This document shows, piece by piece, positions 1-14,100 of a stretch of 64,000 nt of DNA. The position numbers and the translations under genes were made by a program. The DNA lies in assembly GCA_940337035.1 (NCBI GenBank), contig CALNHX010007731.1:1-64000 (forward strand), read 5' to 3'. Origin of the DNA: Agriotes lineatus (Eukaryota; Arthropoda; Insecta; Coleoptera; Elateridae). The stretch's first letter is position 1, and every line of letters starts with the position of its first letter. The notes below the pieces were generated by a model, which saw only the letters and a program-made list of their open reading frames with translations, was not told the DNA's origin and ran no database searches.

Positions 1-338
1 TAACGTCCTGACGTCCCAGATGTCCCATATGTAACTAACGTCCCCAGACGTCCCAGATGTCCCATATGTCCCATATGTCCCTAATGTCCCAGGCGTCCCA
101 GATGTCCCATATGGTCCCATATGTCCCTAATGTCCGAGGCGTCCTAAATGTCCCATATGTCCTTAACGTCCCAGACGTCCCAGGCGTCCTAGATGTCCCA
201 TATGTCCTTAACGTCCAAGACGTCCCAGATTTACCATATGTCCCTAACGTCCCAGACGTCCCAGATGTCCTATATGTCTAATATGTCCCTAATGTCCCAG
301 ACGTCCTAGATGTCCCATATATCCTTAACGTCCCAGAC

Positions 339-375
339 GTCCCAGTATATCCCATATGTCCTATACCTCCCTAAC
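339..375 (+). repeat. T-insertion module 1
   Basis: A 37-bp module reads GTCCCAGTATATCCCATAT, then GTCCTATAC and CTCCCTAAC. The in-register relative reads CAGATATCCC where this reads CAGTATATCCC, so one T has been inserted and the 9-bp register moves by one base. Confidence 0.85.
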
Positions 376-1985
376 GTCCCCAGACGTCCCAGATGTCCCG
401 TATGTCCCTAACGTCCCAGATGTTCCATATGTCCCTAAAGTCCCAGACGTCCTAGATGTCTTATATGTCCCTAACGTCCCAGACGTCCCAGATCTCCCAT
501 ATGTCCCTAACGTCCCAGACGTGCTAGATGTCCCTTATATCCTTAACGTCCTAGACGTCCCAGATGTCCCATATGCCAACAACGTCCCAGACGTCCCAGA
601 TGTCCTATATGTCCCATATGTCCCTAATGTCCCAGGCGTCCCAGACCTCCCATATGTCCCTAACGTCCAGGGCGTCCTAAATGTCCAATATGTCCTTAAC
701 GTCCCAGACGTCCCAGACGTCCTAGATGTCCCATATGTCCTAAACGTCCCAGACGTCCCAGATGTCCCATATGTCCGTAACGTCCCAGACGTCGCAGATG
801 TTTAATGTGTCCCATATGTCCCTAATGTTTCAGGCCTTATAAATGTCCCATATGTCCTTAACGTCCCAGGCGTCCAGATGTCCCATATGTCCGTAACGTT
901 CCAGACGTCCTAGATGTTCAATGTGTCCCATATGTCCCTAATGTCCCAGGCGTCCCAGATGTCCCATATGTCCCAAATGTCCCTAATGTCCCAGGCGTCC
1001 TAAATGTCCCATATGTCCTTAACGTTCCAGACGTCCCAGACGTCTTAGATGTCCCAAATGTCCTTAACGTCTTAGATGCCCCATATGTCCCATATGTTTC
1101 TAATGTCCCAGGCGTCCTAGATGTTCCATATGTCCCTAACGTCCCAGACGTCCCAGACGCCCTAGATGTCCCATATGTCATTAACGTCCCGGACGTCCCA
1201 GATGTCCCATATGTTCCTAACGTCCCGGACGTCCCAGATGTCCCATATGTCCTTACGTTCCAGACGTCCCAGACGTCTTAGATGTCCCAAATGTCCTTAA
1301 CGTCTTAGATGTCCCATATGTCCCATATGTTTCTAATGTCCCAGGCGTCCTAGATGTTCCATATGTCCCTAACGTCCCAGACGTCCCAGATGTCCTAAAT
1401 GTCCCATATGTCCTTAACGTCCCAGACGTCCCAGATGTCCCATATGTCCTTAACGTCTCAGACGTCCCAAATGTCCCATATGTCCCTAATGTCCCAGGCG
1501 TCCTAAATGTCCCATATGTCCTTAACGTCCCAGACGTCCCAGACGCCCTAGATGTCCCATATGTCATTAACGTCCCGGACGTCCCAGATGTCCCATATAT
1601 CCCTAACGTCCCAGACGTCCCAGATGTCCCATATGTCCTTAACGTCCCAGACGTCCCAGATGTCCCATATGTAACTGACGTCCCAGACGTCCCAGATGTC
1701 CCATATGTCCCATATGTCCTTAATGTATCAGGCGTCCCAGATGTCCCATATGTCCCCATATGTCCCATATGTCCCTAATGTCCCAGGCGTCCTAAATGTC
1801 CCATATGTCCTTAACGTCCCAGACGTCCCAGACGTCCTAGATGTCCCATATGTCCTTAACGTCCCTGACGTCCCAGATTTACCATATGTCCCTAACGTCC
1901 AGACGTCCCAAATGTCCCATATGTCCCATATGTCCCTAATGTCCCAGACGTCCTAGATGTCCCATATATCCTTAACGTCCCAGAC

Positions 1986-2022
1986 GTCCCAGTATATCCC
2001 ATATGTCCTATACCTCCCTAAC
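1986..2022 (+). repeat. T-insertion module 2
   Basis: Same core as module 1, 1,647 bp downstream. Similar spacings (1,656-1,657) separate modules 6-7, 16-17 and 21-22. Confidence 0.85.
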
Positions 2023-5000
2023 GTCCCAGGCGTCCCAGATGTCCCATATGTCCCTAACGTCCCAGATGTTTCATATGTGCCTAAAGTCCCAGACGTCCTA
2101 GATGTCTTATATGTCCCTACAGATGTTGAATGTGTCCCATATGTCCCTAATGTCCCAGGCGTCCCAGATGTCCCATATGTCCCAAATGTCCCTAATGTCC
2201 CAGGCGTCCTAAATGTCCCATATGTTCTTAACGTTCCAGACGTCCCAGACGTCTTAGATGTCCAAATGTCCTTAACGTCCCAGACTTCCCAGATGTCCCA
2301 TATGTCCGTATGTTTCTAATGTCCCAGGCGTCCTAGATGTTCCATATGTCCCTAACGTCCCAGACGTCCCAGACTGTCCTAGATGTCCCATATGTCCCTA
2401 AACGTCCCAGACGTCCCAGATGTCCCATATGTCCGTAACGTCCCAGACGTCCCAGATCTTCAATGTGTCCCATATGTCCCTAATGTCCCAGGCCTCCTAA
2501 ATGTCCCATATGTCCTTAACGTCCCAGGCGTCCAGATGTCCCATATGTCCGTAACGTCCCAGACGTCCCAGATGTTGAATGTGTCCCATATGTCCCTAAT
2601 GTCCCAGGCGTCCCAGATGTCCCATATGTCCCAAATGTCCTAATGTCCCAGGCGTCCTAAATGTCCCATATGTTCTTAACGTTCCAGACGTCCCAGACGT
2701 CTTAGATGTCCCAATGTCCTTAACGTCCCAGACTTCCCAGATGTCCCATATGTCCCGTATGTTTCTAATGTCCCAGGCGTCCTAGATGTTCCATATGTCC
2801 CTAACGTCCCAGACGTCCAGATGTCCTATATGTCCCATATGTCCTTAACGTCCCAGACGTCCCAGATGTCCCATATGTCCTAAACGTCCCAGACGTCCCA
2901 AATGTCCTATATGTCCCTAATGTCCCAGGCGTCCTAAATGTCCCATATGTCCTTAACGTCCCAGACGTCCCAGACGCCCTAGATGTCCCATATGTCATTA
3001 ACGTCCCGGACGTCCCAGATGTCCCATATGTCCCTAACGTCCCAGACGTCCCAGATGTCCCATATGTCCCATATGTCCCTAATGTCCGAGGCGTCCCAGA
3101 TGTCCCATATGTCCCATATGTTCCTAATGTCCCAGGCGTCCTAAATGTCCCATGTGTCCTTAAGTCCCAGACGTCCCAGACGTCCTAGATGTCCCATATG
3201 TCCTTAAAGTCCCAGACGTCCCAGATGTCCCATATGTCCTATGTGTCCTAATGACCCAGGCGTCCTAGATGTTCCATATGTCCCTAACGTTTCAAGACGT
3301 CCTAAATGTCCCATATGTCCCTAACGTCCCAGACGTCCAGCTGTCCCGTATGTCCCTAACGCCCTTGACGTCCCAGATGTCTAGATGTCCTATATGTCCT
3401 TAACGTCCCAGACGTCCCAGATGAGCCATATGTACCTGACGTCCCAGACGTCCCAGATGTCCCATATGTCCTTAACGTCCCAGACGTCCCAAATGTCCCA
3501 TATGTTCCTAATGTCCCAGGCGTCCTAAATGTCCCATATGTCCTTAACGTCCCAGACGTCCCAGAGGCCCTAGATGTCCCATATGTCATTAACGTCCCGG
3601 ACGTCCCAGATGTCCCATATGTCCCTAACGTCCCAGACGTCCCAGATGTCCCATATGTCCCATATGTCCCTAATGTCCGAGGCGTCCCAGATGTCCCATA
3701 TGTCCCATATGTCCCTAATGTCCTAGGCGTCCTAAATGTCCCATATTTCCTTAAAGTCCCAGACGTCCCAGACGTCCTAGATGTCCCATATGTCCTTAAA
3801 GTCCCAGACGTCCCAGATGTCCCATATGTCCCATGTGTCCCTAATGACCCAGGCGTCCTAAATGTCCCATATGTCTCTAACGTCATAGACGTCCCAGATG
3901 TCCCATATGTCCCTAACGTCCTAGATGTTCCATATGTCTAAACGTCCCAGACGTCCCAGATGTCCCATATGTCCGTAACGTCCCAGACGTCCAGATGTTC
4001 CATGTGTTCCATAATCCCTAATGTCCCAGGCCTCCTAAATGTCCCATATGTCCTTGACGTCCCAGGCGTCCCAGATTTCCCATATGTCCGTAACGTCCCA
4101 GACGTCCAGATGTTCCATGTGTTCCATATGTCCCTAACGTCCCAGACGTCCTAGATGTCCTATATGTCCCTAACGTCCCAGACGTCCCAGATCTCCCATT
4201 TGTCCCTAACGTCCCAGACGTCCTAGATGTCCTATATGTCCCTAACGTCCCAGACGTCCCAGATCTCCCATATGTCCCTAACGTCCCAGACGTCCCAGAT
4301 GTCCCATATGTCCCTAACGTCCCAGACGTCCCAGATGTCCTATATGTCCCATCTGTCCCTAATGTCCCAGGCGCCCCAGATCTCCCATATGTCCCAAATG
4401 TCCCTAATGTCCCAGGCGTCCTAAACGTCCATATGTCCTTAACGTCCCAGACGTCCCAGACGTCCTAGATGTCCCATATGTCCCTAAACGTCCCAGACGT
4501 CCCAAATGTCCCATATGTCCCATGTGTTCCTAATGTCCCAGGCGTCCTAGATGTTCCATATGTTCCTAACGTCCAAACCGTCCTAAATGTGCCACATTTC
4601 CCTAATGTCCCAGGCGTCCCCAGATGTCGCATATGTCCCTTATGTCCCTAATATCCCAGGCGTCCTAAATGTCCCATATGTCCATAACGTCCCAGACGTC
4701 TCAGCTGTCCCGTATGTCCCTAACGTCCCCAGACGTCCGAGATGTCCTAGATGTCCCATATGTCTCTAACGTCACAGACGTCCTAGATGTCCTATATGTT
4801 CCTAACGTTCCAGATGTCCAATATGTCCCTAAAGTCCCAGACGTCCCAGATGTCCCATATATCCCTAACGTCCCCAGACGTCCTAGATGTCCCATATGTC
4901 CTTACGTCCCAGACGTCCCAGATGACCCATACGTCCCTAACGTCCCAGACGTCCCAGATGTCCCAAAGGTCTTATATATCCCTAATGTCCCAGGCGTATT

Positions 5001-6119
5001 AAATGTCCCATATGTCCCATATGTCCCTAATGTGCCAGCCGTCCTAAATGTCCCATATGTCCTTAACGTCCCGGACGTCCCAGACGTCCTAGATGTCCCA
5101 TATGTCCTTAACGTCCCAGACGTCCCAGATGTTTCATTTGTCCCTAAACGTCCCCAGACGTCCCAGATGTCCCATATGTCCCATATGTCCCTAATGTCCC
5201 AGGCGTCCTAGATATTCCCATATGTCCCTAACGTCCCAGACGTCCTAAATGTCCCATATGTCCCTAAGTCCCAGACGTCCCAGATGACCCATATGTCCTT
5301 AACGTACCAAACGTACCAGACTTCCAAAATGTCCCATATGTCCCTAATGTCCCAGACGTCCTAGATGTTCCATATGTCCCTAACGTCCCAGACGTCCTAG
5401 ATGTCCCATATGTCCCTAACTTCCCAGACGTCTCAGACGTCCTAGATGTCCCATATGTCCTTAACGTCCCAGACGTCCAGATGTCCCATATGTCTCATAT
5501 GTCCCTAATGTCCCAGACGTCCTAGATGTCCCATATGTCCCTAACTTCCCCAGACGTCTCAGACGTCCTAGATGTCCCATATGTCCCTAACGCCCTAGAC
5601 GTCCAGATGTCCCATATGTTTCTAACGTCCTCAGACGTCCCAGATGTCCCATATGTCCTTAACGTCCCAGACGTCCCAGATGTCACATATGTCTCATATG
5701 TCCCTAATGTCCCAGGCGTCCCAGATGTCCATATGTCCCATATGTCCCTAATGTCTCAGACGTTTTAAATGTCTCATATGTCCTTAACGTTTCAGTCGTC
5801 CCAGACGTCCTAGATGTCCCATATGTCCTTAACGTCCCAGACGTCCCAGATGTCCCATATGTCCCATATGTCCCTAATGTCCCAGGCGCCCTAAATGTCC
5901 CAAATGTCCTTAACGTCCCAGACGTCCCACTTGTCCTAATGTCCCATATGTCCTTAACGTCCCAGACGTCCCAGATGTCCCATATGTCTCTAACGTCCCC
6001 AGACGTCCCATATGTCCCATATGTCCCATATGTCCTTAATGTCCCAGGCGTCACAGATGTCCCATATTTCCTAACGTCCCAGACGTTTAGATGTCCCATA
6101 TATCCTTAACGTCCCAGAC

Positions 6120-6155
6120 ATCCCAGATATCCCATATGTCCTATATCTCCCTAAC
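6120..6155 (+). repeat. In-register relative of the T-insertion module (no extra T)
   Basis: A 36-bp module with ATCCCAGAT, ATCCCATAT, GTCCTATAT and CTCCCTAAC. It has the same ATATCCC and CTATA.CTCCC features as the 37-bp module but keeps the 9-bp period. Confidence 0.8.
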
Positions 6156-7384
6156 GTCCCAGACGTCCCAGATGTTCCATATGCCCCTAACGTCCCAGAT
6201 GTTCTATATGTCCCTAACGTCCCAGACGTCCTAGATGTCTTATATGCCCCTAACGTCCCAGATGTCCCAGATCTCCCATACGTCCCTAACGTCCCAGACG
6301 TCCTAGGTGTCCCTTATATCCTTAATGTCCCAGACGTCCCAGATGTCCCATATGTCAATAACGTCCCAGACGTCCCAGATGTCCTATATGTCCCATATGT
6401 CCCTAATGTCGCAGGCGTCCCAGACCTCCCATATGTCCCATATGTCCCTAATGTCCAGGGCGTCCTAAATGTCCCATATGTCCTTGACGTCCCAGACGTC
6501 CCAGACGTCCTAGATGTCCCATATGTCCTTAACGTCCCAGACGTCCCAGATATCACATATGTCCCATATGTCCCTAATGTCCAGGGCGTCCTAAATGTCC
6601 CATATCTCCTTAACGTCCCAAGCGTCCCAGACGTCTTAGATGTCCCAAATGTGCTTAACGTCCAGACGTCCCAGATGTCCCATATGTTTCATTCTAATGT
6701 CCCAGGCGTCCTAGATGTTCCATATGAACCTAACGTCCCAGACGTCCCAGATGTCCTAGACGTCCCATATGTCCTTAACGTCCCAGACGTCCCAGATGTC
6801 CCATATGTCCCTAACGTCCCAGACGTCCCCAGATGTCCCATATGTCCCTAATATCCCAGGAGTAGTAAATGTCCCATATGTCCTTAACGTCCCAGACGTC
6901 CCAGACGCCCTAGATGTCCCATATGTCTTTAACGTCCCAGACGTCCCAGACGTCCTAGATGTCCCATATGTCCTTAACGTCCCAGACGTCCCAGATGTCT
7001 CATATGTCCCTAGCATCCCAGACGTCCCAGATGTCTTATAACGTCCTTAACGTCCCTGACGTCCAGATGTCCCATATGTAACTAACGTCCCAGACGTCCC
7101 AGATGTCCCATATGTCCCATATGTCCCTAATGTCCCAGGCGTCCCAGATGTCCCATATGTCCCATATGTCCCTAATGTCCGAGGCGTCCCTAAATGTCCC
7201 ATATGTCCTTAACGTCCCAGACGTCCCAGGCGTCCTAGATGTCCCATATGTCCTTAACGTCCAAGACGTCCCAGATTTACCATATGTCCCTAACGTCCCA
7301 GACGTCCCAGATGTCCTATATGTCTAATATGTCCCTAATGTCCCAGACGTCCTAGATGTCCCATATATCCTTAACGTCCCAGAC

Positions 7385-7421
7385 GTCCCAGTATATCCCA
7401 TATGTCCTATACCTCCCTAAC
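7385..7421 (+). repeat. T-insertion module 3
   Basis: Exact core. It corresponds to module 1 in the second copy of the left block. Confidence 0.85.
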
Positions 7422-8723
7422 GTCCCAGACGTCCCAGATGTCCCGTATGTCCCTAACGTCCCAGATGTTCCATATGTCCCTAAAGTCCCAGACGTCCTAG
7501 ATGTCTTATATGTCCCTAACGTCCCAGACGTCCCAGATCTCCCATATGTCCCTAACGTCCCAGACGTGCTAGATGTCCCTTATATCCTTAACGTCCTAGA
7601 CGTCCCAGATGTCCCATATGCCAACAACGTCCCAGACGTCCCAGATGTCCTATATGTCCCATATGTCCCTAATGTCCCAGGCTCCCAGACCTCCCATATG
7701 TCCCATATGTCCCTAACGTCCAGGCGTCCTAAATGTCCAATATGTCCTTAACGTCCCAGACGTCCCAGACGTCCTAGATGTCCCATATGTCCTAAACGTC
7801 CCAGACGTCCCAGATGTCCCATATGTCCGTAACGTCCCAGACGTCGCAGATGTTTAATGTGTCCCATATGTCCCTAAGTTTTCAGGCCTTATAAATGTCC
7901 CATATGTCCTTAACGTCCCAGGCGTCCCAGATGTCCCATATGTCCGTAACGTTCCAGACGTCCTAGATGTTCAATGTGTCCCATATGTCCCTAATGTCCC
8001 AGGCGTCCCAGATGTCCCATATGTCCCAAATGTCCCTAATGTCCCAGGCGTCCTAAATGTCCCATATGTCCTTAACGTTCCAGACGTCCCAGACGTCTTA
8101 GATGTCCCAAATGTCCTTAACGTCCAGATGTCCTAAATGTCCCATATGTCCTTAACGTCCCAGACGTCCCAGATGTCCCATATGTCCTTAACGTCTCAGA
8201 CGTCCCAAATGTCCCATATGTCCCTAATGTCCCAGGCGTCCTAAATGTCCCATATGTCCTTAACGTCCCAGACGTCCCAGACGCCCTAGATGTCCCATAT
8301 GTCATTAACGTCCCGGACGTCCCAGATGTCCCATATGTCCCTAACGTCCCAGACGTCCCAGATGTCCCATATGTCCTTAACGTCCCAGACGTCCCAGATG
8401 TCCCATATGTAACTGACGTCCCAGACGTCCCAGATGTCCCATATGTCCCATATGTCCTTAATGTATCAGGCGTCCCAGATGTCCCATATGTCCCATATGT
8501 CCCATATGTCCCTAATGTCCCAGGCGTCCTAAATGTCCCATATGTCCTTAACGTCCCAGACGTCCCAGACGTCCTAGATGTCCCATATGTCCTTAACGTC
8601 CCAGACGTCCCAGATTTACCATATGTCCCTAACGTCCCAGACGTCCCAGATGTCCCATATGTCCCATATGTCCCTAATGTCCCAGACGTCCTAGATGTCC
8701 CATATATCCTTAACGTCCCAGAC

Positions 8724-8760
8724 GTCCCAGTATATCCCATATGTCCTATACCTCCCTAAC
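8724..8760 (+). repeat. T-insertion module 4
   Basis: Exact core, 1,339 bp after module 3. It corresponds to modules 2 and 7. Confidence 0.85.
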
Positions 8761-10499
8761 GTCCCAGACGTCCCAGATGTCCCATATGTCCCTAACGTCC
8801 CAGATGTTTCATATGTGCCTAAAGTCCCAGACGTCCTAGATGTCTTATATGTCCCTATCGTCCCAGACGTCCCAGATCTCCCATATGTCCCTAACGTCTC
8901 AGACGTGCTGGATGTCCCTTATATCCTTAACGTCCCAGACGTCCCAGATGTCCCATATGCCAATACGTCCCAGACGTCCCAGATGTCCTATATGTCCCAT
9001 ATGTCCCTAATGTCCCAGGCGTCCCAGACCTCCCATATGTCGCATATGTCCCTAACGTCCAGGGCGTCCTAAATGTCCAATATGTCCTTAACGTCCCAGA
9101 CGTCCCAGACGTCCTAGATTGTCCCATATGTCCTAAACGTCCCAGACGTCCCAGATGTCCCATATGTCCGTAACGTCCCAGACGTCCCAGATCTTCAATG
9201 TGTCCCATATGTCCCTAATGTCCCAGGCCTCCTAAATGTCCCATATGTCCTTAACGTCCCAGGCGTCCCAGATGTCCCATATGTCCGTAACGTCCCAGAC
9301 GTCCCAGATGTTGAATGTGTCCCATATGTCCCTAATGTCCCAGGCGTCCCAGATGTCCCATATGTCCCAAATGTCCCTAATGTCCCAGGCGTCCTAAATG
9401 TCCCATATGTTCTTAACGTTCCAGACGTCCCAGACGTCTTAGATGTCCCAAATGTCCTTAACGTCCCAGACTTCCCAGATGTCCCATATGTCCCGTATGT
9501 TTCTAATGTCCCAGGCGTCCTAGATGTTCCATATGTCCCTAACGTCCCAGACGTCCCAGATGTCCTATATGTCCCATATGTCCTTAACGTCCAGACGTCC
9601 CAGATGTCCCATATGTCCTAAACGTCCCAGACGTCCCAAATGTCCTATATGTCCCTAATGTCCCAGGCGTCCTAAATGTCCCATATGTCCTTAACGTCCC
9701 AGACGTCCCAGACGCCCTAGATGTCCCATATGTCATTAACGTCCCGGACGTCCCAGATGTCCCATATGTCCCTAACGTCCCAGACGTCCCAGATGTCCCA
9801 TATGTCCCATATGTCCCTAATGTCCCGAGGCGTCCCAGATGTCCCATATGTCCCATATGTTCCTAATGTCCCAGGCGTCCTAAATGTCCCATGTGTCCTT
9901 AAAGTCCCAGACGTCCCAGACGTCCTAGATGTCCCATATGTCCTTAAAGTCCCAGACGTCCCAGATGTCCCATATGTCCTATGTGTCCCTAATGACCCAG
10001 GCGTCCTAGATGTTCCATATGTCCCTAACGTTCAAGACGTCCTAAATGTCCCATATGTCCCTAACGTCCCAGACGTCCCAGCTGTCCCGTATGTCCTAAC
10101 GCCCTTGACGTTCCAGATGTCCTAGATGTCCTATATGTCCTTAACGTCCCAGACGTCCCAGATGAGCCATATGTACCTGACGTCCCAGACGTCCCAGATG
10201 TCCCATATGTCCTTAACGTCCCAGGACGTCCCAAATGTCCCATATGTTCCTAATGTCCCAGGCGTCCTAAATGTCCCATATGTCCTTAACGTCCCAGACG
10301 TCCCAGAGGCCCTAGATGTCCCATATGTCATTAACGTCCCGGACGTCCCAGATGTCCCATATGTCCCTAACGTCCCAGACGGTCCCAGATGTCCCATATG
10401 TCCCATATGTCCCTAATGTCCGAGGCGTCCCAGATGTCCCATATGTCCCATATGTCCCTAATGTCCTAGGCGTCCTAAATGTCCCATATTTCCTTAAAG

Positions 10500-12835
10500 T
10501 CCCAGACGTCCCAGACGTCCTAGATGTCCCATATGTCCTTAAGTCCCAGACGTCCCAGATGTCCCATATGTCCCATGTGTCCCTAATGACCCAGGCGTCC
10601 TAAATGTCCCATATGTCTCTAACGTCATAGACGTCCCAGATGTCCCATATGTCCCTAACGTCCTAGATGTTCCATATGTCCTAAAACGTCCCAGACGTCT
10701 CAGATGTCCCATATGTCCGTAACGTCCCAGACGTCCCAGATGTTCCATGTGTTCCATATATCCCTAATGTCCCAGGCCTCCTAAATGTCCCATATGTCCT
10801 TGACGTCCCAGGCGTCCCAGATTTCCCATATGTCCGTAACGTCCCAGACGTCCCAGATGTTCCATGTGTTCCATATGTCCCTAACGTCCCAGACGTCCTA
10901 GATGTCCTATATGTCCCTAACGTCCCAGACGTCCCAGATCTCCCATATGTCCCTAACGTCCCAGACGTCCTAGATGTCCTATATGTCCCTAACGTCCCAG
11001 ACGTCCCAGATCTCCCATATGTTCCTAACGTCCCAGACGTCCCAGATGTCCCATATGTCCCTAACGTCCCAGACGTCCCAGATGTCCTATATGTCCCATC
11101 TGTCCCTAATGTCCCAGGCGCCCCAGATCTCCCATATGTCCCAAATGTCCCTAATGTCCCAGGCGTCCTAAACGTCCCATATGTCCTTAACGTCCCAGAC
11201 GTCCCAGACGTCCTAGATGTCCCATATGTCCTAAACGTCCCAGACGTCCCAAATGTCCCATATGTCCCATGTGTTCCTAATGTCCCAGGCGTCCTAGATG
11301 TTCCATATGTTCCTAACGTCCAAACCGTCCTAAATGTGCCACATTTCCCTAATGTCCCAGGCGTCCCAGATGTCGCATATGTCCCTTATGTCCCTAATAT
11401 CCCAGGCGTCCTAAATGTCCCATATGTCCATAACGTCCCAGACGTCTCAGCTGTCCCGTATGTCCCTAACGTCCCAGACGTCCGAGATGTCCTAGATGTC
11501 CCATATGTCTCTAACGTCACAGACGTCCTAGATGTCCTATATGTTCCTAACGTTCCAGATGTCCAATATGTCCCTAAAGTCCCAGACGTCCCAGATGTCC
11601 CATATATCCCTAACGTCCCAGACGTCCTAGATGTCCCATATGTCCTTAACGTCCCAGACGTCCCAGATGACCCATACGTCCCTAACGTCCCAGACGTCCC
11701 AGATGTCCCAAAGGTCTTATATATCCCTAATGTCCCAGGCGTATTAAATGTCCCATATGTCCCATATGTCCCTAATGTGCCAGCCGTCCTAAATGTCCCA
11801 TATGTCCTTAACGTCCCGGACGTCCCAGACGTCCTAGATGTCCCATATGTCCTTAACGTCCCAGACGTCCCAGATGTTTCATTTGTCCCTAACGTCCCAG
11901 ACGTCCCAGATGTCCCATATGTCCCATATGTCCCTAATGTCCCAGGCGTCCTAGATATTCCATATGTCCCTAACGTCCCAGACGTCCTAAATGTCCCATA
12001 TGTCCCTAAGTCCCAGACGTCCCAGATGACCCATATGTCCTTAACGTACCAAACGTACCAGACTTCCAAAATGTCCCATATGTCCCTAATGTCCCAGACG
12101 TCCTAGATGTTCCATATGTCCCTAACGTCCCAGACGTCCTAGATGTCCCATATGTCCCTAACTTCCCAGACGTCTCAGACGTCCTAGATGTCCCATATGT
12201 CCTTAACGTCCCAGACGTCCCAGATGTCCCATATGTCTCATATGTCCCTAATGTCCCAGACGTCCTAGATGTCCCATATGTCCCTAACTTCCCAGACGTC
12301 TTAGACGTCCTAGATGTCCCATATGTCCCTAACGCCCTAGACGTACCAGATGTCCCATATGTTTCTAACGTCTCAGACGTCCCAGATGTCCCATATGTCC
12401 TTAACGTCCCAGACGTCCCAGATGTCACATATGTCTCATATGTCCCTAATGTCCCAGGCGTCCCAGATGTCCCATATGTCCCATATGTCCCTAATGTCTC
12501 AGACGTTTTAAATGTCTCATATGTCCTTAACGTTTCAGTCGTCCCAGACGTCCTAGATGTCCCATATGTCCTTAACGTCCCAGACGTCCCAGATGTCCCA
12601 TATGTCCCATATGTCCCTAATGTTTCAGGCGCCCTAAATGTCCCAAATGTCCTTAACGTCCCAGACGTCCCACTTGTCCTAAATGTCCCATATGTCCTTA
12701 ACGTCCCAGACGTCCCAGATGTCCCATATGTCTCTAACGTCCCAGACGTCCCATATGTCCCATATGTCCCATATGTCCTTAATGTCCCAGGCGTCACAGA
12801 TGTCCCATATGTCTCTAACGTCCCAGACGTCCCAG
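10500..12835. repeat. Higher-order block A, copy at 10.5 kb (partner 15.6-17.96 kb, offset 5,125)
   Basis: Landmarks recur at a constant 5,125 bp. The GTG beginning a 256-codon open frame is at 11336 here and at 16461 in the partner, and the two frames translate identically. A third, indel-bearing copy lies about 6,742-6,747 bp upstream, with the same GTGCCACATTTCCC landmark near 4589. A one-base loss, CTAAGTCCC for CTAACGTCCC, is shared by all three copies (about 5264, 12006 and 17131). Similarity to the partner stops near 12.83 kb, where the partner carries about 330 bp that are missing here. Confidence 0.85.
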
Positions 12836-12909
12836 ATATCACATATGTCCCATATGTCCCTAATGTCCAGGGCGTCCTAAATGTCCCATATCTCCTTAAC
12901 GTCCCAGAC

Positions 12910-14100
12910 GTCCCAAACGTCTTAGATGTCCCAAATGTGCTTAACGTCCCTGACGTCCCAGATGTCCCATATGTTTCATTCTAATGTCCCAGGCGTCCTA
13001 GATGTTCCATATGAACCTAACGTCCCAGACGTCCCAGATGTCCTAGATGTCCCATATGTCCTTAACGTCCCAGACGTCCCAGATGTCCCATATGTCCCTA
13101 ACGTCCCAGACGTCCCAGATGTCCCATATGTCCCTAATATCCCAGGAGTAGTAAATGTCCCATATGTCCTTAACGTCCCAGACGTCCCAGACGCCCTAGA
13201 TGTCCCATATGTCTTTAACGTCCCAGACGTCCCAGACGTCCTGGATGTCCCATATGTCCTTAACGTCCCAGACGTCCCAGATGTCCCATATGTCCCTAGC
13301 ATCCCAGACGTCCCAGATGTCTTATACGTCCTTAACGTCCCTGACGTCCCAGATGTCCCATATGTAACTAACGTCCCAGACGTCCCAGATGTCCCATATG
13401 TCCCATATGTCCCTAATGTCCCAGGCGTCCCAGATGTCCCATATGTCCCATATGTCCCTAATGTCCGAGGCGTCCTAAATGTCCCATATGTCCTTAACGT
13501 CCCAGACGTCCCAGGCGTCCTAGATGTCCCATATGTCCTTAACGTCCAAGACGTCCCAGATTTACCATATGTCCCTAACGTCCCAGACGTCCCAGATGTC
13601 CTATATGTCTAATATGTCCCTAATGTCCCAGACGTCCTAGATGTCCCATATATCCTTAACGTCCCAGACGTCCCAGTATATCCCATATGTCCTATACCTC
13701 CCTAACGTCCCAGAAGTCCCAGATGTCCCGTATGTCCCTAACGTCCCAGATGTTCCATATGTCCCTAAAGTCCCAGACGTCCTAGATGTCTTATATGTCC
13801 CTAACGTCCCAGACGTCCCAGATCTCCCATATGTCCCTAACGTCCCAGACGTGCTAGATGTCCCTTATATCCTTAACGTCCTAGACGTCCCAGATGTCCC
13901 ATATGCCAACAACGTCCCAGACGTCCCAGATGTCCTATATGTCCCATATGTCCCTAATGTCCCAGGCGTCCCAGACCTCCCATATGTCCCATATGTCCCT
14001 AACGTCCAGGGCGTTATAAATGTCCAATATGTCCTTAACGTCCCAGACGTCCCAGACGTCCTAGATGTCCCATATGTCCTAAACGTCCCAGACGTCCCAG
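12910..14100. repeat. Higher-order block B, copy at 12.9 kb (partners 6.63-7.8, 18.37-19.56 and 26.35-27.35 kb)
   Basis: A 228-codon open frame at 12926-13612 reappears at 18384-19070, 5,458 bp downstream, differing at only a few codons. The left copies near 6685, 12972 and 18431 share a 5-bp deletion giving GTTTCATTCTAATG. The related copy near 26386 lacks the deletion (GTTTCACATGTTTCTAATG). The block ends with a T-insertion module at 13670. Past about 14.1 kb the 12.9 and 18.4 kb copies follow different sequence. Confidence 0.85.
13670..13706 (+). repeat. T-insertion module 5
   Basis: Exact core, followed by GTCCCAGAAG in place of GTCCCAGACG. Confidence 0.85.

Larger units (their letters stand above)
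1..10750. repeat. Indel-rich proximal domain of the array
   Basis: This domain carries the same block types as 7-22 kb but is broken by dozens of one-base gains and losses, mostly in short C or A runs. Examples are CCCC for CCC near 33 and 372, lost C near 867, 1890, 2260, 2817 and 3338, an added G near 112, AAGTCCC for AAAGTCCC near 3166 and 10530, an added T near 9116, and an added G near 10223 and 10381. As a result the longest open frame here is about 207 codons, against more than 1,000 further right. The block at 1-6.6 kb matches 7.05-13.3 kb at offsets drifting from 7,046 to about 6,740 and back to 6,285. The domain is either genuinely decayed or imperfectly base-called. Confidence 0.8.

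Noticed and set aside
57..281. Short Met-Ser-His-rich open frames (60-100 codons) throughout the window
   Set aside because: They are the ATG TCC CAT ATG TCC frame of Y monomers, recurring wherever CATATG is repeated. None differs from its neighbours in composition or ends in unique sequence.
339..375. T-insertion module as a transcription or replication signal
   Set aside because: Its AT-rich core (TATATCCCATATG) resembles a TATA-like element, but the in-register modules without the T are just as AT-rich and nothing downstream is gene-like. I keep it only as a structural marker.
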